From Hevea brasiliensis (Eukaryota; Streptophyta; Magnoliopsida; Malpighiales; Euphorbiaceae), in the NCBI RefSeq assembly GCF_030052815.1, contig NC_079497.1, positions 21,342,258 to 21,406,257 on the forward strand: a stretch of 64,000 nucleotides of DNA, read 5' to 3'. This document shows, piece after piece, positions 13,454 to 24,602 of the stretch; positions within the stretch are counted from its first letter, which is position 1, and every line of letters begins with the position of its first letter. A program made the position numbers and the translations under genes. The notes below the pieces were generated by a model. The model was not told where the DNA came from. It ran no database searches and saw nothing but the letters and a program-made list of their open reading frames with translations.

Positions 13454-13635
13454 CTAGTTGCATTTCATTTTCTTTATTTTCTCTTAATTTTTCTTGTATT
13501 CTCTTATCATGTATTCCATCATTTTGTGTCTCCTCACTATCATTAAAGTGTAGTTTCAGATATCCTGATTGTCCGAACAAACATTAGTCATCGGAACAGT
13601 AGAACGTACGGACTACCTACGGTAAGGGCATTACA

Positions 13636-13881
13636 CTTTTGACATGATATTTCTTGTTTTGGAATTGGGTATTTATAATCACAATGAAATAGCTCTTTAT
13701 TTGTTGTAATAGCCATAATAGTTGCTACTCACAATGACAAAAGGGATGAGTAACAGTTGGGTAGTACCTGAAGTCAAGAAGAGGATGGGGAGAAAAGAAA
13801 GGGGAGGGGGGGGGGGGTGAGGGTGGGGTGTTATGTGGCGTACCATAGAAGTGGCATATAAGTGGCTTAGGTAGTTATGGG
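13636..13881. other. AT-rich spacer with G-run
   Basis: No ORF or TE coding homology seen. There is a purine-rich stretch with a 13-base G-run near 13806-13818. Confidence 0.6.
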
Positions 13882-14369
13882 GGATAAATTTTGATAATTG
13901 TCCCTGAACTTATCTATTTATAACATTACCGTTCCTCAACTTAAAAATGTAACATAAAACCCTATCAACTTTCAAATTTTGCACAGTAAAATCCCTCTAA
14001 CCTCCAATTACCAGTTTTTCAATTATATACTGATCTGAACAGTTCCAGCATAGAGGTTAGTCAGTATTTTTCTTTTCTGTCTCAAGCCATGTGTAAATTA
14101 AATCATTCTTCTCTCTATAGACAGAATAATTTTTCATGCGTAAATAGAATAATTTTACACTTTGCATACGAGAGAAGAGAGAAATGTTGACTAAAGGCCA
14201 TGTGGGAGCTATTCACATCAGTTTCTAATTGAAAAATCAGTAATTGAAAGTTAGAGAGGTTTAATTATACAAAATTTGAAAGTTTAGGAGGTTTTATGTT
14301 ACATTTTAAAGTTAAAGGATTGTAGTGTTATAATTATATAAGTTCAAGGACAGTTGTTGAAATTTATCC
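13882..14369. mobile_element. Foldback MITE, possibly Mutator-type
   Basis: Left end GGATAAATTTTGATAATTG and the reverse complement of the right end (GGATAAATTTCAACAACTG) start long inverted arms of about 170-190 bp that match with scattered mismatches around a short non-repeated centre. Flanks TAGTTATGG (13872-13880) and TATTTATGG (14370-14378) agree at 8 of 9 positions, which would fit a 9-bp Mutator-like duplication, but one extra G sits beside the left end. No coding capacity. Superfamily uncertain; the inverted arms are plain. Confidence 0.75.
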
Positions 14370-14943
14370 TATTTATGGGTTAGGGTGTAAATGACCAATC
14401 TAACAATTCATTTTCCATGTAAAATTGTGTGGATGCCTATATCAATATCACCCAAACAAACTCTAATCTACCCATTTATGCAATTGGTGATAGATTAGTA
14501 GTGGTGGTGGCAGCAATTATTGATTGTTTTTTTATTCATTTAATACCCATTAGTATGTTCCATTCTTAGTTCGAGGTCTATCTTGGAACTTGAATCAAAC
14601 TGAAATTTCAGTTCAATTCATTGATGTTTTGGTTCTGATTCAGTTCAATTTTCGGTTCTTCAGTTTCAGTTCTGTTTTGTACAGTTCTGGTTCTTGAAAC
14701 AATTTTATGCCATTTTTCCGATATAAGTCATTCTTAAATTAGCATTTAAGCTCTAAAATTGATTTGGTTATTAATATAGAATGTATCATATAACATAACT
14801 TTTAGCTATTTTTAAATTATATAACCTTTAACTATAAGGTTCGTATATATTTTAGAATTAAGTATATTATATAATATTTGGGATTAAAGCTTAGTTGCTA
14901 TATATAATGTAGTTGTACATTTATATCATAGAGTATACCTTTT
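14370..14943. other. AT-rich spacer, no gene seen
   Basis: No supported ORF. It includes a CAGTTC/TTTCAGTT-rich low-complexity patch near 14600-14700. Confidence 0.6.
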
Positions 14944-15101
14944 AACTGTTTGTTAATTATATAATTTTTATCTACAAGATACATATAAAATTAAGAATTA
15001 TAAGGGGATTTAATGTATTTATAACTATTTTTTAATTATATAATTTTTATCTATAAGATACATATAAAATTAAGAATTATAAGGTGATTTAATGTATTTG
15101 T
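14944..15101. repeat. 79-bp tandem duplication
   Basis: Units 14944-15022 and 15023-15101 match at nearly every position (for example both hold TTAATTATATAATTTTTATC). The duplication abuts the outer edge of the copia-3 LTR. Confidence 0.9.
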
Positions 15102-15104
15102 AAT

Positions 15105-15166
15105 TGTGAAGAAAGGTGTTTTCATTGGTTACATAAGAGGTTTACACACCCACGCCCACACTCACA

Positions 15167-15212
<46 letters not shown>

Positions 15213-15301
15213 TGTATATCTCTTATACTAACTAGAAATTCTACATTAGGTAGGAATCCTTCTTTAATTAGGATATCCTATACAAATCGACTTTTATAAC
15301 A
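15105..15301 (-). mobile_element. 3' LTR of copia-3 (about 197 bp)
   Basis: Minus sense begins TGTTATAAAAGTCG at 15301, immediately after a polypurine tract (AACTTAAGGGGGAG, 15302-15317). The other end is inferred at TGTGAAG (15105) because LTRs end in CA. Short LTRs are usual in several copia lineages. A CA/TG microsatellite lies inside it. Confidence 0.75.
15169..15208. repeat. (CA)n microsatellite
   Basis: About 20 uninterrupted CA units, preceded by imperfect CACACT repeats, inside the copia-3 LTR. Confidence 0.97.
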
Positions 15302-16056
15302 CTCCCCCTTAAGTTGGAGCATAGATATTAATTATTCCAAACTTGTTACATAAGTAGTCAACCCAAGCTCCATTAAGAGCTTTTGTAAATATATCTCTTT
15401 ATTGCTTTCCTATTTTGATGTGCCATATTGAGATGATCTCTTGTTGAAGGTTTTTATGGACAAAATGACAATCAATCTCAATGTGCTTGGTCTCTTCATG
15501 AAATAGAGAATTAAAAGTAATATGAAGGGTAGCTTGATTATCACACCACAATTGTGCAGGCAAAGAGGTCTTAAGGCCAACCTCATCTAATAATTGAAGT
15601 ATCTACATTATCTTATACACTGATTATACTATAGGTCTATAGTCCGATTCAACGTTAGATCAATAGACTACACTTTGCTTTTTACTTCTCTAAGACACCA
15701 AATTACCTCCAATAAAGACATAATACCCAATAGTTGATCTTCTATTAGCCTTAGATCTTGCTTAGTTTGCATCTTAAAAACACTCAACATTCAAATGCCA
15801 ATGATTACTATATAACATTCCTCACCCTTGTGCTCCCTTCAAATAACACAAGATTTGTCCTAAAGCTTCCCAATAAGAATCAGTTAGGGAAGACAAACTG
15901 ACTCACCAAATTGATTGAGTATGTAATATCAAAACGAGTTACTGTAAGGTAGTTTAATTTACCCACTAGCCTCCTATACTTTCTGGATTTTCAAACAACT
16001 TACAATTCTGTGTTACAAGTTGCAAATTTGGGATCATTGCTGCACTACAAGGCTTA
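15302..16056 (-). pseudogene. copia-3 RNase H and RT C-terminus, degenerate
   Basis: Minus-strand fragments in shifting frames recall copia RNase H (a HEETKHIEIDCHF-like stretch and the end of pol before the polypurine tract). 15966-16166 encodes the block following the RT (KPCSAAM, LFENPES). Many stops and frameshifts. The coding sequence is continuous with 20504-21487 once LTR H2 is discounted. Confidence 0.75.
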
Positions 16057-16238
16057 TGTAACGACCTCACCGTAGGTAGTCTGTACGTTCTACTACTCCG
16101 ATGACTAATGTCTGTCCGGATAGCTAGGATGTGTGGAGCTACCCTTAAATGATAGTGAGGAGACATGAAATGATAGAATAAATGATAAGAAAATACAAGA
16201 AAAATTAAGAAAAAATAAAAGAGATGAAATGTAACTAG

Positions 16239-16288
16239 GTTAAACGAGCCGGAACCGTAGCGATGGGTGACCGCACCGGGAAGTCACG
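16239..16288 (+). promoter_or_regulatory. 5S rRNA promoter-like module (H2 LTR)
   Basis: GTTAAACGAGC (16239-16249), GATGGGTGACC (16262-16272) and GGGAAGTC (16278-16285), 182 bp from the LTR start. The order and the second-to-third box spacing resemble the box A / box C / downstream GGGAAGTC part of plant 5S rRNA; the first-to-second box spacing is about 8 bases shorter. A T5 run follows at 16337-16341. Confidence 0.5.
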
Positions 16289-19200
16289 ACGAAGACAGTT
16301 GACTACCCCAGGACCACAGGGAACCATCAGAAATAATTTTTGAGACATAATTAAAGGTCTACTGAGGTATAATTGACATTAAAAATGTCAAAGAAAATTT
16401 AGTAAGTTGGTATAAATGAAAACGAAAAATTAAAAAAATCAATGGATCAAGGACTTAATCGGTAGTACCGAAAAATTCAAAATATAACCCGAATAGGGGA
16501 ATTTTAGTCATTTGACACCTAGAGTTGACTTTTGACCTAAATATCCATTAAAAATAAGTGGTATTAACTTTTGAAAGCCCCATGAAAAATGAAATTAAAT
16601 ATGAAATGCAATTAAAGAAAAAGTGGGGGATTAAATTGTAAATATTGAAACTTTGGATTATAATAATAGTTAACTAACTTAATGGGGGTATAAATACCCA
16701 TATGAGGATAGGATTCTCCACTCATAACCTCATTTCTTCAATCTTCCTCTCCCATGGCCGAAATTGAAGCTTTCAAATTTGCCATGGCCAGCCACCATGC
16801 AAAGCTTCCACTTCACCATTTTAAGCTATGATTCTTGCAATTTTCTTCATTGAAGTTGGTCTCCATACCATGGGAAAGCTATAGGCAGCAATAAGAAGAA
16901 GAAATTCTAAGGTTTTAAGAAGCTCAAGAAAAGGTTAGTGCTCTTCCCATTTTCCTTCACTAATCCTTGTTTTTAGCTTTAGGTAAGTTAATTTGCTAAG
17001 AAAAATTAAGGAAATTGATAAGTATTGAAAAGCCATGAATTCGGCAGCCATGGAAGCTACGGGATTTTGATTGATTTTTACATGTAATTAAGGATTAATG
17101 AGGTTGATTAAGCAGTTACATATCTTAGGATTTAATGGTATGTGTAACTTTGAGGTTTACTAGTTGAATTAGGGTTTTGATTTTGATTTAGAGACTTTGT
17201 GTGTAATTGCTTGAATTTTGTAAGGCTTGTATAATTGTTGAATTTTGGGCAGCCTTGATTTCTATGAGAATTGGGTTAATTCATGTATGTAGATGATGAT
17301 TAGGCATGTTAATTTAAGTAGATATGTGTATTAGGGCTTAATGGCAATTATAAGTTTGAAGTTGTTAAATTGAATTAGGAATTGAACAATTTTTGAAGAC
17401 CTAAGGGAAAGTAATCAATTCGGCAGCCTTAAGGTACTTAAGGGATTGATAATTCCATAAAATTCAATGTTGATTTATGGGTTGATGGATTAGTAGAAGT
17501 GTATGGTAAACTGTTAGTAAAAATTTCATGTAGTAGTTAATTGATTTCATGTATATATATTGTTGATTTTGACTTTGTGAACTAGGGTTGTGTATTGAAT
17601 ATTGAGAACTTGTGTAAACTATTGAAAAATGATCAATTGAGATTTATTTGATGACAATTAGAAGTTCTATATATGCAATTGTAGTTTGGGAGAAGGAGGA
17701 ATGACAATTGGAAGTGCAAATTTTCTGTGCAGGTTGAGTTTGTTGAAAACAGTGTGTAAATTGAGCCATAACTGACCTTGTGTGACCCCAATTAGTATGA
17801 GGCCAATTGGAGGTAAAACTAGACCTAAATTAGACCAACTTTCATGTAGAAACTTTGCTAAAATTCTGTCCAAAAAGTGACTTAAAAAGTGACCTAATCC
17901 GGAATTGCCAATTTATAAACCCAGAATTTGATCATATGAACAGTATTCAATCAATTGGCCATATCTCACTGTAGACAGGTCCAAATGACCTGAAATTTAT
18001 ATCATTGGAAAGCCTAGACATAGGGATACAAATTTTGTGAAGATCACAGAACCCAAAAATGCCATTAACTAAGTTAAATTGCTTGCCCAAGTTGGAGTAC
18101 CAAAACTGTCCAGAACCATTGCAACCCAGAATTTGCCAAATAAATGCAACTTGACCAGTTTTGGTAAAGAGACCATATCTTGGTCTATATAACTCCAATT
18201 GACATGAAATCAGTGCCAAAATTTCAAAAAGACATAGAGTTACAAGATTATTATTTTGACCAGAACCCAGAATTCAAGAGAAATAGGTCAATTGACTAGG
18301 CCAAATTAGTGCATAAATTCTGGAAATGGTATAAATGACCATTAACTCTAGAATAGTGTCTTAAGCATAACTCACACTAAAATTCTTCAATTAAAATGAG
18401 CCATACCAATATGGAAAGCTAAGAAACAGACCTAAAACTTTGTTTTAGACATCATTCTCAAATTATAAATGTATGAAGTCTAAATTTAAATTCAAAGCTG
18501 TTGACCAAAATGGAAAGCATGTTAATATAGGATATTTGAATTCAAGCCAATAATGTGACTATAAATAATTTCACAAGACTTGAAAAATTACAATTAAAAT
18601 TTCTAAGTGACCATAAGACATAGGGCAACAAATCCTATGAAGAACACTAGGCCTAAATGTCACTATAAGTTGTCCAAATAAATTGGTTAAATTCAATACT
18701 AAAACTGCCTAGTAAGGGAACCAAAATCCAGAATTGACCTAGTTATGGTTATTTGACCATAACTTGAGTTATACAAATCCAAATGGCATGATTCAAAAAA
18801 GAAAATAAAACCAAGACATAGAGGAACAACTTCCATTGAGGAAGTATGGCCAAACAGTAGACATAAATTGCTCAATTTAATATGCAAAAACAAGACAGTA
18901 AAGCTGAATCTAAATAAAGGTTCTTGAAATAAATTATTGACTTATTCCTAATAAGTCACTACATGCTAAATTACATGAAATAGGTATGTGGGTCCCACTT
19001 TTCCCACTTTCCCACTATAAGGTGATATGAAATCAGTTGATACATAAAATGTAAATATGTATAATACATGACATAAAATAATGAGAGTGATAAATACATA
19101 AGTTATGTGAATATGTACTTGAGACCTATGTTCCCATTATAATGACGTGAAAATGGTATAAAGCATAGATAGTACATGAAGTGAAATAACAATATGTTAT

Positions 19201-19389
19201 GAACCCTTAATAGTACATAGCATAAAATAATAAAACTATAAGTACTTAATAATACTAAGTTACCCAAAGTATACCTAGACTTATATATATAGTTGGATCG
19301 ATTGGTATACCAATTAGGGACTATAGATAGCAATACTGCCTACATGAATAATCATTGATTGACAAAGTATGTCTGATATGATTTCTAAC

Positions 19390-19620
19390 CATTGGCCTTG
19401 TGCTTGACAGACAGTTGTGTATAGGCTATTATATGCCCGCCCACTGGCCTTGTGCCTGACATGACAGATGCCATTGTGCATAATTGCATTTTTGGCTTTA
19501 TGCCTGCCCGTTGGCCTCATGCCTGACATGACAGTTGTATACAGGATACTATATGCCTGCTCACTGGCCTTGTGCCTGACATGACAAATGTATACAGGGT
19601 AGACATATGGCTGTCTAACC
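19390..19620. repeat. Short sub-repeats in LTR H2
   Basis: Four copies of a CTGGCCTTGTGCCTGACATG-like motif at about 19392, 19444, 19511 and 19564 (spacing 52-67 bp), alternating with TATACAGG/ATATGCC segments. H1 has the inverted counterpart near 6060-6250. Confidence 0.85.
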
Positions 19621-19909
19621 CGTATACTCCCGTGTATCTAGCATTATAGTCTATTATAGGTTACTTGGGCACAAATACACTGATATGACATGAAATACAT
19701 TGATGTGACATGAAAGACACTGATGTGATTTTAAAGACTCTTACATGAGTTTAAAAAGACAGAGAATGAAATAAATACATAGAAAAAATACTACTAAATA
19801 ATTTATTTCCAAAGTACAGTATAATATGCAACTGACCTAGAATTGCAAAAGTTTACACAGAATTATTATTTATAATTATTTAGTTGAATTTGTTTAAAAT
19901 TATGCACCA

Positions 19910-19926
19910 CTACGCAATTTGCTTAG
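19910..19926 (+). other. Conserved LTR hairpin (H2)
   Basis: CTACGCA and TGCTTAG can pair with one mismatch, preceded by the shared TGCACCA flank, about 590 bp before the LTR end. Confidence 0.5.
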
Positions 19927-20503
19927 TGCGTTGGACTTTCCATCGCATAGGTACTAGAGATCAGACATAGCAGTCTCCATAGCAGTTAGCTTGCCACGGA
20001 GTACTGACGATGCGTCCAGATCTCGCATACCCAAAGTCCAGAGTCACCTCATCAGTTATAATATTTTGGTAGGGCCCATGTATAGACTAGTATTTTGGTT
20101 CATGTAATTATAGTTGATGATGTAATAAATTGTATTGATATTTTTGAGGCTATAAAATAAGCTTATGAACTTTTATGTATAATTCCATATGAATGAATGA
20201 ATGAAAAATATTATTTTCTTGAAATTGAATGAACAGATATGATACGATATGTTATATGATAAGATGAATAAAACAAATATGATATGAAATTATTTTTGAC
20301 AGGTAAACCCGCCAGATGCCAATAAATCAGAGGAGGCTCTGCTCGGGTGTCCACAGAAATAAATTATGATAAAAAAAATTTTCACCACATGTTTTCTATA
20401 AGTTTAAAATTAATAATGAACATGACAGCATAAGATAGGGTGTTCCGGCACCGAATGTTCATTCCTTGCTCGGCTACACTGTAGACGGGTGAGGAGTGTT
20501 ACA

Positions 20504-21487
20504 TCTTAACACCTAATTTTCCTATTTCTATCAATAGATCAAGAACATACTTTCGTTGAGACAAGAAGATACCTTTCATACTTCTCATAACTTCAATATC
20601 CAAAAAATACTTTAGTAAGCCCATGTCTTTTTTTTTTTTTTTTTTGATATTGGATTTGAATGAAGTGTTTAAGGGATGAAATGCCTGTAGAATCACTTGC
20701 AGTGATAACAATATCTTCCACTTATACTACCAGTAAGACTAGGGTAGCTTCAGGCTGCTTATAGAATATTGAATGATCGCATGTACTTTTCAACATACCA
20801 AATTCTTTTACTTCTTCATTTATCTCTCAAACCAAGTTCGAGGACTTTGTTTCAGGCCATAAAGTAAACTTTACCCAACTTTTCTAGAGCAACAAATCTT
20901 GGTGGTTACTCCTTATATACCTCCTCCTAAAGATTAGCATGAAGAAATGCATTCTTGATATCTAACTGATGCAAAGGATAGTCATATGTAGCTAGTAGAG
21001 AAATAAACAATTGAATAGAAGCAAGTTTAGCTATTGGAGAAAAAAGTATTAGAGTAATCAACCCCATATGTTTTTTGGCTATAAGACGTGCTTTTAACCT
21101 AGCTATAGAACCATCAAGGTTCATTTTCACTGTAAATACCCATTTGCAGCCAATAACTTTCTTAACAATAGCCAAAGGCACTAGTTTCCATGTACCATTT
21201 ATATCTAAAGCCTCTATTTCTTCTTTCATAGCGGCGCACCAACTAGGATGAGATAATGCCTTAACAGTTTTAGGGATATGGATAGAATCTAAAGAAGTAA
21301 TAAAACATTGAGGAGAGGACAAATGATCATAAGACACAAAAGAGGAAATAGGATAAGTAAATGTACATTTACCTTTGCAGAGAGTAGTGGGAAGATCTAG
21401 AGTAGGATCATAATTAGTGATAGTAACCGCATATTCCGATGAAGAAATTAGTGAGGGATCTGAGTGTAGAGCCTCTAATCTCCTCAT
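20504..21487 (-). pseudogene. copia-3 reverse transcriptase, degenerate
   Basis: Minus strand 20927-21487 reads the copia RT N-terminal region: HPSWCAAMKEEIEAL, GTWKLVP, IGCKWVFTVK, QLDIKNAFLHA. The next part is frameshifted. The catalytic YVDD region is altered and carries a stop (near 20710-20730). 20510-20711 reads LLKYFLDIEVMRS and SQRKYVLDLLIEIGKLG, where H2 enters. Upstream domains (gag, protease, integrase) and the 5' LTR are missing: the sequence breaks at the TA microsatellite near 21500. Confidence 0.85.
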
Positions 21488-21514
21488 GATTGGAAATGAA
21501 AAGGTTGTTTATAA

Positions 21515-21517
<3 letters not shown>

Positions 21518-21584
<67 letters not shown>
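21518..21584. repeat. (TA)n microsatellite
   Basis: About 33 TA units, at the point where copia-3 homology ends. Confidence 0.97.
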
Positions 21585-21585
<1 letters not shown>

Positions 21586-21912
21586 TAAAAGTATATAATA
21601 TATCTAAAAAAATCATAGAAAAACATATATATATAATTGGTTCTTGGTTGGGGACTCTTGAAAACCATACACAACTCTACCCACTAGTACCCTTTTATAA
21701 TGGCTGAATAATTTGCCACCTTTACATTGATAGCATAAAGGGCAGTGCCTTATAAGAATTTTAGAAAGAATTTATATTCAAACATTAATTGGTTGTGTGT
21801 TGGAAGGCAATATATATGTGTGTATGGTGCCTTGCTAATAGAGGAGGATGAATTTGGGTGGGGGGGGGGGTGTGGGGGGTGGTCGCTTTACACTAGTGTT
21901 GGACTTATATTG

Positions 21913-21913
<1 letters not shown>

Positions 21914-21954
<41 letters not shown>
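21914..21954. repeat. (CT)n microsatellite
   Basis: About 20 CT units on the plus strand. Confidence 0.97.
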
Positions 21955-21959
<5 letters not shown>

Positions 21960-23415
21960 GTTTCATCTTATAGCCTTAATTTCTAATTTTTTAGGAACCA
22001 TAATGCTTCGTAGGCTTTCATTTAATCTACCTTTAAATTTTAATACTAGTAAACATTTGCGACAAAATAAGTTCGGGCAAAATTTTTCTAAATATGTAAT
22101 TTTCCTCAACTTTTATTGGTTAAACTTAAATAGAAGACTTTTATTTGCAAATTTTGTCATAGCATGACTACTAATAGACTAATAGTTGGTAGAAATGGTG
22201 AAGGGGGGAAGCCATGGGTTGAAATCCTAACATCATGTTGGACAAAGTCATGGCATTTGTATCCAATTTTTAGAAAAAAAAAAAAAAAGAAAAAAGAATG
22301 GTGAGTTTACTCAAAGCGTTAAACAATTACATTTGACAACTTGCGTAGTTTTAGGTAATTTCTAGTCACTTCTATTTTGTTTTATTTTTGAATATCTTTT
22401 TGGTAGTGATTTATATTGTTTATATGTATTCCAGAATTGTTTTAATGCCTCCAAAGTGGGCCGTAGGTTATCAACAATGCCGTTGGAGCTATAATTATGA
22501 TAAGAGGGTTCGCGAGGTACCGTGTTAAATGCATTATGTCAATATGTTGGCCATTATGGGATCTCAAGCTAGATTGTTTTTTATTTATTTATAACTATGA
22601 AAGTCAAGTTTTAATAGTTCCTTTTTCAATGTTTTGTCTATTGCTTTTACTATAGGCCTTTGATAGTTAGACATCATATATCCTTTCTTCTTGTTGTTGA
22701 GCCTTTTGCACTTGTAAGTTGGCAGAACATGCACAAAGAAGGGCATTCCTTGCGATGTCATGTGGATAGACATTGACTACACGGATGGTTTCACTGTTTC
22801 ACATGTGACCAGTCATGTTTCTCTTAGATCCTTTGGATGATAGATTCATCCCTAATTAAATTGAAATGTTAAGCTACTCTATGGCTAAATACTTCTCATT
22901 TTTTTCCTTGAATAAGCTCAATGTGATCATTCTTTCCTTGCCTCATTGTTTTTAGCTACATATTCACTATTAGACAACACTGAAATTTATCACTTATGGA
23001 TGATCATTATTCAATTTTAGAATCAAGAATGAGATTTTTCTATGGACCATATTTAGTGGCTTGCATTATTCTAATCTTGGTAGTCATGTGTATGGACCTA
23101 ATTGAGTTCCTACAAATACAAATACAAATACCAAACACAAATTCATATAGATGTGTCATATACATATATGTTGAAAAGAGAGTTTATGATATTCCTGTTT
23201 CTAATAAAAATGAATTCTTCTGCATTTTTGGTTAAGACTATCCATAGAATCTAAAACTGAATCCTGCCTTGCAACTTAATAATTCAAGTCTCGGAATGCA
23301 AATAAACCAAATGTGAATTATTCAAGTCTTTAAAGGTAATTGTAGAAAATGAAGAGGGAGAAGAACTAGAAAAATATTGTGGGGAAGATGGTAGATTATT
23401 CCCTCAAGCCTTTTG

Positions 23416-23420
<5 letters not shown>

Positions 23421-23447
<27 letters not shown>
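23421..23447. repeat. (AT)n microsatellite
   Basis: About 13 AT units. Confidence 0.95.
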
Positions 23448-23567
23448 ATGTTACACATAAAGTAAGAATGGTATGTTACCCATTTATAGCACAAAGGCAC
23501 ATTTATAGGCATAACTTATGGGTGACCCTTGTCTTCATATAACAATCTTTATACCCATGTATAGTTA

Positions 23568-24602
23568 TCAAACACTCAAGGCGCACCAAGGCACTAATAT
23601 GTCTTGGATCCTAGGTGTTAGGTGCAAGCGTGCACCCGAGCGACTCAAGGCACAAAAATAAAAAGAATAATTAAAATTAAAAAATTAGAAATATTCTATC
23701 ACATTTCAAGCAACATAATGCTAAATATTAAAAAAAGAGAGAAAAGGAAATTAATAATTTATAATAACATAAGCTCTATTTACTTAATAGCAATTAACAA
23801 GTAGCAACATACAAGCCAATTTATAATACCATAATCCCAATTATAATAATAATAATAATAATTAATAATTTATAATACCATAAACTCAGTTATTATATTT
23901 CTAAATTCTAATAATTTATAAAAAGTTCCACTAATAGCAAATCTAATAGCAATTACCAAGAAGATAAACCTAATTTCATTCAATCATAAACGTAAAAGCT
24001 AATAACAAATTTAACCCATAAAGCTAATAAAAAATTTAGAGTAATACAATGTTAACATACTTTCACAATAAATAATAAATAAAATTAGAAATTTAGACAA
24101 GAAAACAAACAAAAAGAAAATAACATACGAATAGAAGGCAAAGCAAGGTAGAATGAAAAGAAAAAAGAGGTAGAGAGCAGCTGCTGGACAAAATAAAGCG
24201 AGGGAGAGAGAGGACAGAGCATGGTAGAACAAAAAAAAAAGGAGGGCAGCTACTGGACGGAACACAGAGAGAGAGAGTAGAAAATGAGTAGAAAAGAAGA
24301 AGAAAAAATGAAGAAAATATGTACGTGCCTGGATTTGGATTGTTGGATATCAAGGTTAGTAGCTTTTTCTTTTTCTTTTTCTTTGGTGGCTGACGGCAAG
24401 TTTTAAGCCAAAGAAACCCTATCTTCTTCTTCTTCTTCTTTTTCTCTTTCTTTGGTGGTTAACTGCAAGTTTTAAGCCAAAGAAACCTATTTTTCTTTTA
24501 AATGCGGTGTGCCCCGTTGTGCCTGGGTAATGTCATGTGCCTCTTTCTCCTTTAGGTGCCACCACTTGAGCCTTGGGCCTCAAGCTTGCCTTTGATAACA
24601 AT
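23568..24602. mobile_element. Putative decayed AT-rich DNA transposon or MITE
   Basis: Both edges carry GC-richer, mutually inverted text: GTTATCAAACAC...CAAGGC on the left and GCCT...TTTGATAAC on the right, with GTGC/AAGGC motifs just inside. The core is very AT-rich, with A-runs and a CTTCTTCTT tract. No transposase is visible and no clean target duplication was found. It could also be an unrelated low-complexity block. Confidence 0.35.

Larger units (their letters stand above)
5886..13635 (-). mobile_element. LTR H1, minus orientation, interrupted and left-truncated
   Basis: Segments 5886-9400 and 13370-13635 are the inverted counterpart of LTR H2 (16057-20503). Minus sense starts TGTAATGCCC at 13635. 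Solo LTR I splits it at 9401-13369, and element A occupies its other end, so its final several hundred bases should lie left of the window. It includes the diverged copy (6060-6250) of the H2 CTGGCCTTGTGCCTGACATG sub-repeats. No coding potential seen. Confidence 0.8.
16057..20503 (+). mobile_element. Solo LTR H2 (about 4.45 kb)
   Basis: Begins TGTAACGACC and ends GAGTGTTACA. Flanks GCTTA (16052-16056) and TCTTA (20504-20508) are a 5-bp duplication with one mismatch; copia-3 coding context suggests GCTTA was the original. It splits the copia-3 RT/RNase H region. No PBS or gag/pol inside. At least six diverged modules repeat every 190-210 bp between about 17760 and 18880. It is the inverted relative of H1. 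Confidence 0.88.
21585..23567. other. Spacer without a recognisable gene
   Basis: AT-rich sequence with short chance ORFs only. It holds a G-run near 21861-21870, a (CT)n tract, a poly(A) run near 22274-22288 and an (AT)n tract. I recognise no protein or RNA gene. Confidence 0.6.

Noticed and set aside
17760..18880. ~200-bp modules as a centromeric satellite
   Set aside because: Modules are strongly diverged, few, and confined within TG...CA LTR borders with target duplications.
21745..23235. ORFs 21745-22167, 22585-22773 and 22996-23235 as host genes
   Set aside because: They run through microsatellites or have no domain, codon bias or promoter context.
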